Position numbers and translations under genes: made by a program
Notes under the pieces: model-generated
What the model was told of the DNA's origin: nothing
The model's database searches: none
The model's input: only the letters and a program-made list of their open reading frames with translations
Virus record (IMG/VR): IMGVR_UViG_3300045999_004987
Location: 1 to 33,792 of that record
Strand: one strand, 5' to 3'
From: a virus
DNA length: 33,792 bases
In this document: positions 1-6,753 of the stretch, in pieces
Layout of the letters: every line of letters begins with the position of its first letter
Numbering within the stretch: the first letter of the stretch is position 1

Positions 1-1
1 A

Positions 2-127
2 CGCATTACCCGGCGACAACCCAAAACTCCCCGAGAGTTACCTTGAAGAGTTGGCAAGTTTGCCCGAGCAACTTCGCAAGCGATTACTGGACGGCGATTG
101 GGATTACGACGAAAGCATTGACGTTAT
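2..127. repeat. Terminal direct repeat, left copy
   Basis: These 126 bases are identical to the last 126 bases of the window (33667-33792); only base 1 (a, against c at 33666) breaks the match. The repeat lies inside the large terminase gene and joining the two copies keeps that gene open and in frame. It is most simply the overlap left when a circular or circularly permuted genome is assembled into a linear contig, not a biological terminal repeat. Confidence 0.93.
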
Positions 128-719
128 GTTTAAGACAGACGACGTGCTGCGATGTTTCAGAAACGAACTGCTAAGTGGTGAAAAGAGAATAACCGCCGAC
201 ATTGCTCGCCTTGGTCAAGATAGAACGGTGATCGGTGTGTGGGACGGGCTTACACTTATTGACATTCGGGTGCTCACAAGGGTGGATATAACCGTAACGA
301 TTGAAGCGATCCGTGAACTCATGGCTGCGCACAAGGTTAGCTTAAAAAGCGTGCTTGTCGATGAGGACGGTATTGGCGGTGGAGTGAAGGACGTTATGAA
401 GTGCCTTGGATTCGTTAACGGTAGCAAAGCCACGCAGCCCCAGTACATGAACCTAAAGAGCGAGTGCTACTACAAGTTAGCCGACCTTATCGAAAAGGGT
501 AAGGTAACGATGCTTGTGGCGAATGACTACAAAGATAAGATAGCCAGCGAACTCGACATGATACGTCGCGAGAACGTCGATAAGGATGGCAAGCTAGCGG
601 TTACTCCAAAGGACAAGATTAAGTTACGCCACGGGATCAGCCCCGACTTCGCTGATATGCTTATGATGCGGGCTTACTTTGAACTCAAACCGAATTACGG
701 TAAGTACTCCTTTGTTTAG
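3..719 (+). CDS. terL: Terminase large subunit, C-terminal part (5' partial)
   Basis: This is the 3' part of the DNA packaging motor gene whose 5' part is at 33068-33792. Joined across the repeat the gene is 438 codons plus stop. This half carries the nuclease domain that cuts the concatemer: the segment VIGVWDG supplies the first acidic site, and VDEDGIGGGVKD the second Asp-rich motif followed by Gly residues, as in TerL nuclease domains of the RNase H fold. The frame is open from base 3; the first in-frame start-like codon (TTG at 51) is not a real start. The stop codon lies inside a 17-bp palindrome that precedes the next promoter. Confidence 0.95.
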   Translation, partial: ALPGDNPKLPESYLEELASLPEQLRKRLLDGDWDYDESIDVMFKTDDVLRCFRNELLSGEKRITADIARLGQDRTVIGVWDGLTLIDIRVLTRVDITVTIEAIRELMAAHKVSLKSVLVDEDGIGGGVKDVMKCLGFVNGSKATQPQYMNLKSECYYKLADLIEKGKVTMLVANDYKDKIASELDMIRRENVDKDGKLAVTPKDKIKLRHGISPDFADMLMMRAYFELKPNYGKYSFV

Positions 720-731
720 AATCGTTCTAAA
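715..731. promoter_or_regulatory. Palindromic operator-like site A
   Basis: TTTAGAATCGTTCTAAA is a palindrome with 7-bp perfect arms around TCG. Sites of the same length and pattern occur at 8298, 17066 and 27081, each upstream of a Bacteroidota-type promoter. Here the gap to the -7 box is 35 bp. It overlaps the terL stop codon. A protein binding site is inferred; no regulator is proven. Confidence 0.7.
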
Positions 732-741
732 TTTCTATTTT

Positions 742-774
742 TTGTCAAACAGTGTAAAAATTAGATTACATTTG
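742..774 (+). promoter_or_regulatory. Bacteroidota-type promoter for the 801 gene
   Basis: TTG at 742-744 and TACATTTG at 767-774 match the -33 and -7 elements of Bacteroidota housekeeping promoters. The spacing of 22 bp is slightly long. The A-rich leader that follows ends in AAACACAATG with no Shine-Dalgarno sequence, like the leaders at 8393, 17163 and 27167. Confidence 0.7.
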
Positions 775-800
775 TAGACACAATAAAACAAATAAACACA

Positions 801-1214
801 ATGGAAAAGACACTAAGACAATGGTTCGAGATGTTTTCAGAACCTTACAGAACACAGGCGATTGAGACACAAGCACGGATGATGCACGAATTACACCGAT
901 TGGCAACCGATATGAAGTATTTCTTTGGAGAACTTGATATGTTGCAAAGCGCGGGCAATGATGTTGTAAACTTGAACAAGCGGCTAGAGTTTAAGATTGA
1001 AAACAAGTCTTACCTTATAGTCATTGACGGGTTTATTGGAGCAGATGTAAGAACCGACGGAGGGTATCTATACCTACCAAATGGTTTGCACTCGGAGGTA
1101 AACGTAACCGTTGAAGGTATCGACGAAATAAACGACAACCAGATGCTAGATTTATTTTTCGGCCACGTTCTGGTGAACAATCTAGCTAAGGAACTTGGAA
1201 TGGAGGTGATTTAA
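801..1214 (+). CDS. Hypothetical protein, 137 aa
   Basis: I do not recognise this protein. It is soluble, with an amphipathic helical first third (residues 1-60, rich in Met, Gln, Glu) and a beta-rich, acidic second half. It has its own promoter and upstream palindrome and is closed by a terminator, so it is a single-gene transcription unit between the terminase and the convergent lysis block. The start follows the typical A-rich leader of this genome. The same promoter and operator arrangement as the early unit suggests co-regulation with it, but its function is unknown. Confidence 0.85.
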   Translation: MEKTLRQWFEMFSEPYRTQAIETQARMMHELHRLATDMKYFFGELDMLQSAGNDVVNLNKRLEFKIENKSYLIVIDGFIGADVRTDGGYLYLPNGLHSEVNVTVEGIDEINDNQMLDLFFGHVLVNNLAKELGMEVI

Positions 1215-1245
1215 CAATTAACATTAACCTCCCTCAAAACATAGA

Positions 1246-1267
1246 GGGGTGTAACAACCCCTTTTTT
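1246..1267 (+). terminator. Rho-independent terminator
   Basis: A GGGGT/ACCCC stem with a 6-base loop is followed by six T residues on the plus strand. It closes the 801-1214 unit and sits at the convergent end of the leftward lysis operon, touching the stop of the peptidase gene. Confidence 0.8.
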
Positions 1268-1706
1268 ATTTGCCTGACACGATATTCATTTTATCCATGC
1301 CAGTATATCGGCAGTCAATGTGTGTCCACGTGGGAGTGTCTTCTAACTCTTCAATGGTTGTGATCCATTGCCTTTCAATAAACAGCCGTTCGTTGTCCAT
1401 AATGAACTGATGAACCTCGGCGGGTGTCTTACCTTGCACCTGCAAGTCAATCGCTCTACCGTACTTGTGCTGGCTCCAGCGCGCGCCTGTGGTTGTGTTA
1501 TGCGGACGAAGACCTGATAAGCGGCGTTTACCACCATTTACCCAGTTGTTGACGGTTACAGGTCCCAAGTGATCGCGGATGTATTGCACGGCGAGAATGA
1601 TCCTCATATCCATAAGCTCAATCGAACGCGCCCCGCGTGCAGCGTAGGTAGATGGATCTATGAACTCGTCGAGGAAAAAGTTTTCTGTAACCCTAACGCG
1701 TCTCAT
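1266..1706 (-). CDS. M15-type D,D/L,D-peptidase (endolysin)
   Basis: This 146-aa protein has the zinc peptidase signature of family M15: SQHKYGRAIDL (His80 and Asp87) and THIDCR (His129, Asp131). Its length equals the bare catalytic domain of this family, which cleaves peptide cross-links of peptidoglycan. There is no signal peptide, so release needs a holin, and two to three candidate membrane proteins lie directly upstream. Start and stop overlap the upstream gene by ATGA (1703-1706). It is the last gene of the leftward capsid and lysis block, a usual place for the lysin. Confidence 0.9.
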   Translation of the reverse strand: MRRVRVTENFFLDEFIDPSTYAARGARSIELMDMRIILAVQYIRDHLGPVTVNNWVNGGKRRLSGLRPHNTTTGARWSQHKYGRAIDLQVQGKTPAEVHQFIMDNERLFIERQWITTIEELEDTPTWTHIDCRYTGMDKMNIVSGK

Positions 1707-2245
1707 TTGTTCAAGTTTTTAATAATGTCGTCTTTCTGTCGGCTGCCCCGTGAACTACCAAAGTAGTACTGAAAGATGGCCTGTGATCCGCTCACGACAA
1801 CACCACCAAGCAACATATCGAAGATACGCACGTTAGCTTCGGGAACGGTGCGCATTGCGAGAAACACAAGCATAGTGGCAAGGATTGCCATATTGAATAT
1901 GACAAGCCCTCCCTGTACCCAATCGCGCTTACCTCCGTTGGCTTGCATGAATTCAACTTCGCGTGAACGTGCATTCTGCGTGTCGGCTAAAGTGATCTGT
2001 AACTCTTCGATCTCCATGCGACGAAACTCCAACTCCCACTCCATGCGCTTCTCTTCGAGTTCGATTTGCAAAGCTTTGAACTGCGCATCCTCTTCGGCCT
2101 TAGCATTTAGGAACTCACCAACCTTGTCGATGGCTTCAATGCCTGTAACGTCCCCGACGAATTCGAGAACGTCCCCAGCGATTGGCTTTACCTTGTCGCT
2201 GATGAACTTACCAACGGCGGTATCTTTAAATTTTTTCTTGCTCAT
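1703..2245 (-). CDS. Holin-like membrane protein (GTA holin 3TM type)
   Basis: The 180-aa product has a basic N-terminus, a hydrophobic stretch near residue 20, a long charged coiled coil (about 45-95) and a hydrophobic region (about 108-155) ending in YYFGSSRGSRQKDD. This layout resembles the 3TM holin family first named from gene transfer agents. Such proteins make the inner-membrane lesion that lets the endolysin out, and the endolysin gene overlaps its 3' end. I chose the start at 2245 because it overlaps the upstream stop as ATGA; an in-frame start nine codons upstream lies inside the previous gene. Confidence 0.72.
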   Translation of the reverse strand: MSKKKFKDTAVGKFISDKVKPIAGDVLEFVGDVTGIEAIDKVGEFLNAKAEEDAQFKALQIELEEKRMEWELEFRRMEIEELQITLADTQNARSREVEFMQANGGKRDWVQGGLVIFNMAILATMLVFLAMRTVPEANVRIFDMLLGGVVVSGSQAIFQYYFGSSRGSRQKDDIIKNLNK

Positions 2246-2580
2246 TTTTTCTTTGTGATAAAGAATATCCAACTTTCAATAATGTGCTTGTTATTCTTGT
2301 GAATGTAGAGGGCGATGTATTGCCCAAACATGGTAGAAAGTGCGGGAACCACGTGCTTTAAAAAGCCGAAATCGTGATGCTCACACACCACACTTCCAAG
2401 TGTTCCAAAGGTCAGCGATACCATAACAATGCCCACGCGTTGCTTCCATGTGTACCTTTTGTTTACCATTAAGTCAAAGCCTATTGAACCAATCAATCCC
2501 ATGAGTATAGAGAGGATATACGTGAATGATTTTGATATGATAGCGTTCAATTCAGCTAGTGTGTCGTACTCGTTTTGCAT
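2242..2580 (-). CDS. Small membrane protein, possible holin component
   Basis: The protein is 112 aa if it starts at MQNEYDTL. It has three hydrophobic segments (about residues 20-38, 50-68 and 75-95) separated by basic loops such as NKRYTWKQR, and a lysine-rich tail. An in-frame start 28 codons earlier would lie deep in the upstream gene and gives an atypical N-terminus. It sits between another small membrane protein and the holin-like gene, so a role in lysis is plausible. No family was recognised. Confidence 0.7.
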   Translation of the reverse strand: MQNEYDTLAELNAIISKSFTYILSILMGLIGSIGFDLMVNKRYTWKQRVGIVMVSLTFGTLGSVVCEHHDFGFLKHVVPALSTMFGQYIALYIHKNNKHIIESWIFFITKKK

Positions 2581-2887
2581 AGTAATATACCGCGAATAAT
2601 GCGGTTGATACCACAAATATACCTTCATTGATCTGAAAGATAGTAGGATCGAAAAATAATTCATCGATTAAATTCGAGATACTACCCCAAAGAAGAACGC
2701 TGGCTGTGACTTTAAGCCAAGTTAATTCTTTTGCAATAAATACAAAGAGAGCGAATGTAACACAGACCTTGGCGATTGCGTCGCACATAAAGTAAGTGTC
2801 ATCCATGCCAAGTGGCGCAACTGCATAAGCAATTAACCACGAGGCCATGGCACCAAGCATGGAGGTTAAAACGATAACCGACCTCAT
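2552..2887 (-). CDS. Small membrane protein, 111 aa
   Basis: The protein is strongly hydrophobic with four likely membrane helices and a short basic tail (YYYAKRVRHTS). The start at 2887 forms an ATGA overlap with the upstream gene, the joint used repeatedly in this operon; an alternative ATG at 2899 would add four residues. The overlap with the following gene is 29 bp. Its position in the lysis end of the operon suggests a holin or antiholin partner, which is inference only. Confidence 0.7.
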   Translation of the reverse strand: MRSVIVLTSMLGAMASWLIAYAVAPLGMDDTYFMCDAIAKVCVTFALFVFIAKELTWLKVTASVLLWGSISNLIDELFFDPTIFQINEGIFVVSTALFAVYYYAKRVRHTS

Positions 2888-3150
2888 TTTCTTCTGCATT
2901 TTTTAGGGCGGCCGCCAATGATACGATTACCCACGTTGCCGTTTGAATCGGTTATGGTGTCTTGAAAGTCCGCGTTAATACTTTCCGTGTCCTCTTGCAC
3001 ATATTCTGCAAGATCGGCCACTACCGATGCGCCCGTGTTGTCAATGAACTTGTTATCAATTCCAACCTCGTCGATAAAGTATTCATCTCTACCGATGGTT
3101 GCAATAGTGAACTCGTCATTTTTCTTTAGAAAGATTGCCATTTTTGCCAT
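2884..3150 (-). CDS. Hypothetical acidic protein, 88 aa
   Basis: This small protein is acidic with a basic C-terminus (GRPKKCRRK) and no hydrophobic helix. I do not recognise it. It starts at 3150 or at a second ATG at 3141; both lie within the preceding 39-codon gene. Its place between the connector-type gene and the membrane proteins suggests a small virion or lysis accessory protein. Confidence 0.65.
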   Translation of the reverse strand: MAKMAIFLKKNDEFTIATIGRDEYFIDEVGIDNKFIDNTGASVVADLAEYVQEDTESINADFQDTITDSNGNVGNRIIGGRPKKCRRK

Positions 3151-3235
3151 TGTTTTTCTGTTTTAATTTTTCGCGTTCGTATTCTCGAAGTTTAAGCAGT
3201 TCCTTGAACCGCTTTTCTTTTTGTTCCTTACCCAT
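3116..3235 (-). CDS. Short basic protein, 39 aa
   Basis: This reading frame begins with MGKEQKEKRFKELL and is highly charged and helical, with many Lys, Glu and Arg. Its ATG lies in an 8-base overlap with the stop of the 3228 gene and its end overlaps the start of the 2884 gene, so it fills what would otherwise be a gap in an operon where every other gene abuts or overlaps. The codons flow without interruption. Function is unknown and the call rests on position. Confidence 0.5.
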   Translation of the reverse strand: MGKEQKEKRFKELLKLREYEREKLKQKNNGKNGNLSKEK

Positions 3236-3815
3236 GATATGGAAGTTGTGATATTCTTATTCCAGTTGTTGCGCCCTCTCTGCTCATCGCTGTGTTACCA
3301 TCGCTGAAAATTACACTACTTCTACCGCGTGTTTGCAAGGTAGGCGAAATCTTTTCTTCGGTGTTGCTGCTAAATTCGGGAAATAGTGAACTCTTTGCGC
3401 AAAGATAATCGCTTAGTCGCTGGGTGTAGTGCCTTGCCTTGTTTATTGCTTGATCTTTTAAATCTTTCATCCGCGCATCGTCGATAGGCGTAGTGTCTTC
3501 TGATGTGCGTTGCACGAGGTTTCCGTTATCCATCTTGTATGCAAGGTGAGGGAGTAGGTCAACCATAACCCACCACGCAAGGGCCGGGCGAATGTATTTA
3601 TCGCGCAGCGTTTCGTAGTTGCCGGTGATGCTATCGGCAGCGGTGTCGGCCTTGATCTTCACCATAAGGTCCGTGCCTATGATGTTCTCGATGTACATAT
3701 CCTGAGCGGCATACACCGACGGGTTGATAAGGTTCTGATCTACCGAATCATTGAGGTGGGTGTACTTTTTAACGTACTCCGCATTTACTAGTAAAACTTG
3801 TGCTTCGATTGCCAT
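3228..3815 (-). CDS. Head-tail connector-type protein (DUF6712-like)
   Basis: The 195-aa product starts MAIEAQVLLVNAEYVKK and is mainly helical, with a conserved-looking block around ALAWWVMVDLLPHL and a polar C-terminus. It resembles a family found next to portal genes in Bacteroidota prophages (annotated DUF6712), which may act as a connector between portal and tail. The start at 3815 leaves one base after the portal stop; the frame is open far upstream but that stretch overlaps the portal gene in another frame and should not be included. Confidence 0.7.
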   Translation of the reverse strand: MAIEAQVLLVNAEYVKKYTHLNDSVDQNLINPSVYAAQDMYIENIIGTDLMVKIKADTAADSITGNYETLRDKYIRPALAWWVMVDLLPHLAYKMDNGNLVQRTSEDTTPIDDARMKDLKDQAINKARHYTQRLSDYLCAKSSLFPEFSSNTEEKISPTLQTRGRSSVIFSDGNTAMSREGATTGIRISQLPYHG

Positions 3816-3816
3816 G

Positions 3817-5574
3817 TTATGAATATTTAAGTGAACCGCGTTTTGGCGTGTCGATCGGTGCCACGCTTTCTTTTCCTTTCTTGGGCACGTATGGAACATT
3901 GCCCACACGCTTATCATTTTTAAGCCCATCGTTGGGCAAGAAGCGACCCTTTTCGCGCTTGCGGAAGTAGATAAGGCGAACCCACTTGTGGTGGCAGAAT
4001 GCGCCTCCCTTCCACTCGAATATGTCGTACGTGCTTTGTCCTTCGGGCGCGAATTGTCCATTAACTCCAGCATCGCTCATGCTTTCTATATCCTCATATC
4101 TGAAGACCTTACCTTGCTTGGATAGGTACACCATCTCACGGCAAAATTCTCGCGTGTCTTCAGTGAGGTTTTGCGAATAAGCGAAACGAAGTTTAAACAA
4201 TCCCGCGTCGCCCCATTTGCTTTTCTCGTCGCCGTTAGCGTACTGCCCAACTGACAATTCAAGGTTGGCGTACTTTTCCATTTGCGCGAGTTCTTCCTCA
4301 CGGGTACCCGCCTCTTCAATGCTTACCAGTTCCCACTCTTCATCGTCTACTTCCTCGGCCTTGTCAGCAAGGTAAGCAAGCCACGCCTTTCCGTCTTCAT
4401 CGCTTATGTTGTGGCTACACTTTTTTTTTTCAGCCGACATTGCAACGTTGGGCTGTGGTTGTGGTTCATCGAGTGAGATAGGTGTATTCGGAACAATGCT
4501 GATCTTACCTTTCGCATTCAAAATATCTTCGATACCTTTAATCAAAATGCGCTGATACGGCTCGATAACGTGGTTTAAGAAGATACGCAAGCCTTCAACC
4601 ATCTCTTCCTTGTTGCTTCCGAATCCACCTCCCGCATCACGTACACCAAAGAGTAGTGGTGTGGTCACCCTGTGGCCGATCATTACAAGTGATAAGGCTT
4701 GTGAAGAAAGGAATTGATATTGTTTGTCGGCATCGCTGATGGGGAACGTTGTTATCTCTGCACCCTTGCGATCCGTTTCGTTGAATGACATCAAAAATTT
4801 ACCTGCGTTTTTTGCGCCAGTAAGGTTTTTCTCCCACTTCTTTTTTATTTCAGTTTGCTGCTGTGGATCAACATCGCTACCGTTGTACAAATTCACAATG
4901 AAAGACGGCATCAACGAGTTCATAATATTATTCACATGGTAGATGCCTATCTCGCGTTCGAGTTCCACGTAGTTGATGCACGATGTGTAGTCGGGCGAAG
5001 GGTAGTACTCGTCGTCCTGTTTTGGAACGTGCAGATACACCACGCCCTTACCACCTTCCATACCTACACCATCGTAGGGGTGAATAAGTTTTACAGGGTT
5101 CTTTTTTAAGTCCTTCCAGTTCTTTGAGTAGTACACGCCAATAACCTCACCATCTTCGTCTGCTGCAAGTCGGCACGACGCGAAACCAAGGTTGTTTATT
5201 TTGGCGACGCCTGTTCTATCAAGTCGGTTTATGACTTCGAGGTACACGCCTCCGAATGTTTTAATGTCGTCGGCTATTGAATCAATTTGGTCGTTAAGGT
5301 TTGAACTGTCAATAACCGCTTGAACAGATGGATCGTCGGAGGCAAATCCCTTGCCCGAGATCATTGCAACGATGGAACGAATGAGTACGCCGTGAACGGG
5401 CGCACTGTTCTTTAGTTCTTGCAAGTACTTAGGGTACATATTATCGTCGCCGTAATTTATCCACCCCTTTTTATCCAGCTTGGTAGCTGGCGATACGGGT
5501 TGATACACGGCAAGTTCAATGCTCTGTACTTGCGGTTGCTTATTGGGTTGCTTATTTGGGGTATTTTCAGCCAT
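3817..5574 (-). CDS. Portal protein with C-terminal CHH-W domain
   Basis: Residues 1 to about 370 look like a phage portal: an N-terminal region with WINYGDDNMYP, a mixed core with GVLIRSIVAMISGKGF, and a helical part (FGVRDAGGGFGSNKEEM) followed by the long helix that lines the DNA channel. Residues about 390-585 form a second domain with an acidic linker, then YSQNLTEDTREFCREM and CHHKWVRLIYFRKR. In Bacteroidota prophages I associate this second domain with the C-terminus of XkdF-type protease proteins, so here it seems fused to the portal. The gene overlaps the upstream gene by 8 bases. Confidence 0.85.
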   Translation of the reverse strand: MAENTPNKQPNKQPQVQSIELAVYQPVSPATKLDKKGWINYGDDNMYPKYLQELKNSAPVHGVLIRSIVAMISGKGFASDDPSVQAVIDSSNLNDQIDSIADDIKTFGGVYLEVINRLDRTGVAKINNLGFASCRLAADEDGEVIGVYYSKNWKDLKKNPVKLIHPYDGVGMEGGKGVVYLHVPKQDDEYYPSPDYTSCINYVELEREIGIYHVNNIMNSLMPSFIVNLYNGSDVDPQQQTEIKKKWEKNLTGAKNAGKFLMSFNETDRKGAEITTFPISDADKQYQFLSSQALSLVMIGHRVTTPLLFGVRDAGGGFGSNKEEMVEGLRIFLNHVIEPYQRILIKGIEDILNAKGKISIVPNTPISLDEPQPQPNVAMSAEKKKCSHNISDEDGKAWLAYLADKAEEVDDEEWELVSIEEAGTREEELAQMEKYANLELSVGQYANGDEKSKWGDAGLFKLRFAYSQNLTEDTREFCREMVYLSKQGKVFRYEDIESMSDAGVNGQFAPEGQSTYDIFEWKGGAFCHHKWVRLIYFRKREKGRFLPNDGLKNDKRVGNVPYVPKKGKESVAPIDTPKRGSLKYS

Positions 5575-5950
5575 TTATGTCGAGGGGTATATCAATGATG
5601 GGTTCATCGAAGTATTCTGTGGTATCATTCATTCTTACCGTTCCTATTGCCACGCTACCAACAACCGAACTATTATTCGGGTTAAGGTTTGATGCGCTGT
5701 TTTGGCCGTAAATTTCGTAACGGTAGGTGCCGCCACGGGTAAGTGTTACCGTTGTAACTGTTAAGCTAGTGATACGGTCGTTTTCGTACGCAATCGCAGG
5801 AACTTGCGCAAGCTGCACACCGCTCTCGCCGTTGTCGTCTTGGGTAATGATAAGAAGGTAATGCGTAAACGCACTACTTAGCACTTGGCGCATCTCCCTC
5901 AACGAGAGTAGCACCGTTTGGTTCGCTTGGTTTGCGTTTAGTGTTATCAT
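5567..5950 (-). CDS. Hypothetical structural protein, beta-rich, 127 aa
   Basis: The product is beta-rich with an Ig-like look: hydrophobic strands alternate with polar turns, and GTYRYEIYGQNSASNLNP sits at the point where related small Bacteroidota phage proteins have a YxYEIY motif. No signal peptide is present. It overlaps the portal gene by 8 bases at its end and the 66-aa gene by 77 bases at its start, so translational coupling is likely. It is probably a minor virion protein; no exact function is known to me. Confidence 0.7.
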   Translation of the reverse strand: MITLNANQANQTVLLSLREMRQVLSSAFTHYLLIITQDDNGESGVQLAQVPAIAYENDRITSLTVTTVTLTRGGTYRYEIYGQNSASNLNPNNSSVVGSVAIGTVRMNDTTEYFDEPIIDIPLDING

Positions 5951-6074
5951 TTACCGTGATTAAATGAGGGTACTTTGGGTGCAGTTCTGCAAGTCTTGCT
6001 TGCGACAACAAAGATAAGTTAATCTCTTTGCCGTTGGACACTAGAATAGTGTAGTCTTTAGCCTTGTATTTCAT
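5874..6074 (-). CDS. Small hypothetical protein, 66 aa
   Basis: The N-terminal part (MKYKAKDYTILVSNG, then LLSQARLAELHPKYPHL) resembles short proteins that often sit between capsid and portal genes in Bacteroidota phages. Its last 25 codons overlap the next gene in another frame, an unusually long overlap for this genome. It lies just after a strong terminator, so it depends on read-through or on its own weak promoter. Function unknown. Confidence 0.6.
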   Translation of the reverse strand: MKYKAKDYTILVSNGKEINLSLLSQARLAELHPKYPHLITVNDNTKRKPSEPNGATLVEGDAPSAK

Positions 6075-6085
6075 TTTGCGTGTAT

Positions 6086-6111
6086 AAAAAAAGGCGGGCT
6101 ATATACCCGCC
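6086..6111 (-). terminator. Strong terminator after the capsid and tube genes
   Basis: A GGCGGG/CCCGCC stem with a 7-base loop is followed on the minus strand by seven T residues. It lies 23 bases past the stop of the 6134 gene and in front of the portal-side genes. This would let capsid-proximal genes be expressed more strongly than portal, connector and lysis genes. Confidence 0.82.
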
Positions 6112-6133
6112 CCTTTTCGGTTGTTTGTTTTGG

Positions 6134-6691
6134 TTATGATGCCACCACGTAGGGAGGATCAACCGTTACATCGTTGAAGTTATCGAAAGGAACTTCGGTG
6201 TAGGTTTCGAGGTGTTCCGCTGCGTTACGCTCTTGTCCTGTGAATACAAGGTTGTAACCGTTGAAGTCGCCTTTTGCCGATCCAGTTGTCCAATCGCCAC
6301 TAGATAGTTCAAGACCATCAAGACGGCCAGCCATTAAAATGTTATCGTTGCTGTCGCGAACGAATACGGTGATGGCTCGGTTGCGTGCGATGCGGTCAAG
6401 TTCTTTGCGCTTGTCAGCCGATAAGCCTTGCAATACAGTTGTTACGGTTTGCGTAAACAACACACCTCCGTTCGCTGATTCCACGGCCTCAACGAAAGAC
6501 GATGTGCCTAGCTTGGTGTCGATCTGATAGCGGTACAAGGTTACTGTTGGTAGCCCTGTTACCTCTCCTGTTAAGCTGTCGATGGTTACGCCCGTGGCGA
6601 AGTTGGAAGTTGGCGAAAGGAAGATTTCCTTTATACCACCTACTCCTTCTTTGCAATCGAAGGTAAAACCTTTGGTTAAATTACATGCCAT
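6134..6691 (-). CDS. Probable tail tube-like or major structural protein
   Basis: The 185-aa product begins MACNLTKGFTFDCKEGVGG, a start seen in a Bacteroidota phage structural family that I recall being placed with tail tube or major structural proteins. It is beta-rich and has the block LSADKRKELDRIARNRAI followed by short strands and LVFTGQERNAAEHL. It is encoded directly after the capsid gene and before a terminator, a position fitting high expression. The tube assignment is an inference and a decoration or head protein remains possible. Confidence 0.65.
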   Translation of the reverse strand: MACNLTKGFTFDCKEGVGGIKEIFLSPTSNFATGVTIDSLTGEVTGLPTVTLYRYQIDTKLGTSSFVEAVESANGGVLFTQTVTTVLQGLSADKRKELDRIARNRAITVFVRDSNDNILMAGRLDGLELSSGDWTTGSAKGDFNGYNLVFTGQERNAAEHLETYTEVPFDNFNDVTVDPPYVVAS

Positions 6692-6712
6692 TTTTTCAAG
6701 TGGTATTTAGAA

Positions 6713-6740
6713 AGCGGAGCAGTATTTCTACTACTCCGCT
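6713..6740 (-). terminator. Long hairpin with GAAA tetraloop after the capsid gene
   Basis: On the minus strand the RNA can form a 12-bp stem (with one G-U pair) closed by a GAAA tetraloop, directly after the capsid stop. The T-run behind it is short, so it may act as a partial terminator or as a 3' stabiliser of the capsid message. Confidence 0.6.
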
Positions 6741-6753
6741 GTCAGGTTAATGA

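Noticed and set aside
1776-2258. Plus-strand open frame of 160 codons
   Set aside because: It is antisense to the holin-like gene, is rich in Ser, Thr and Ile and has no leader or coupling; it is a shadow frame.
3816-4073. N-terminal extension of the connector-type gene to 4073
   Set aside because: That part overlaps the portal gene in another frame and its translation is low in structure; MAIEAQ at 3815 fits the one-base gap to the portal stop.
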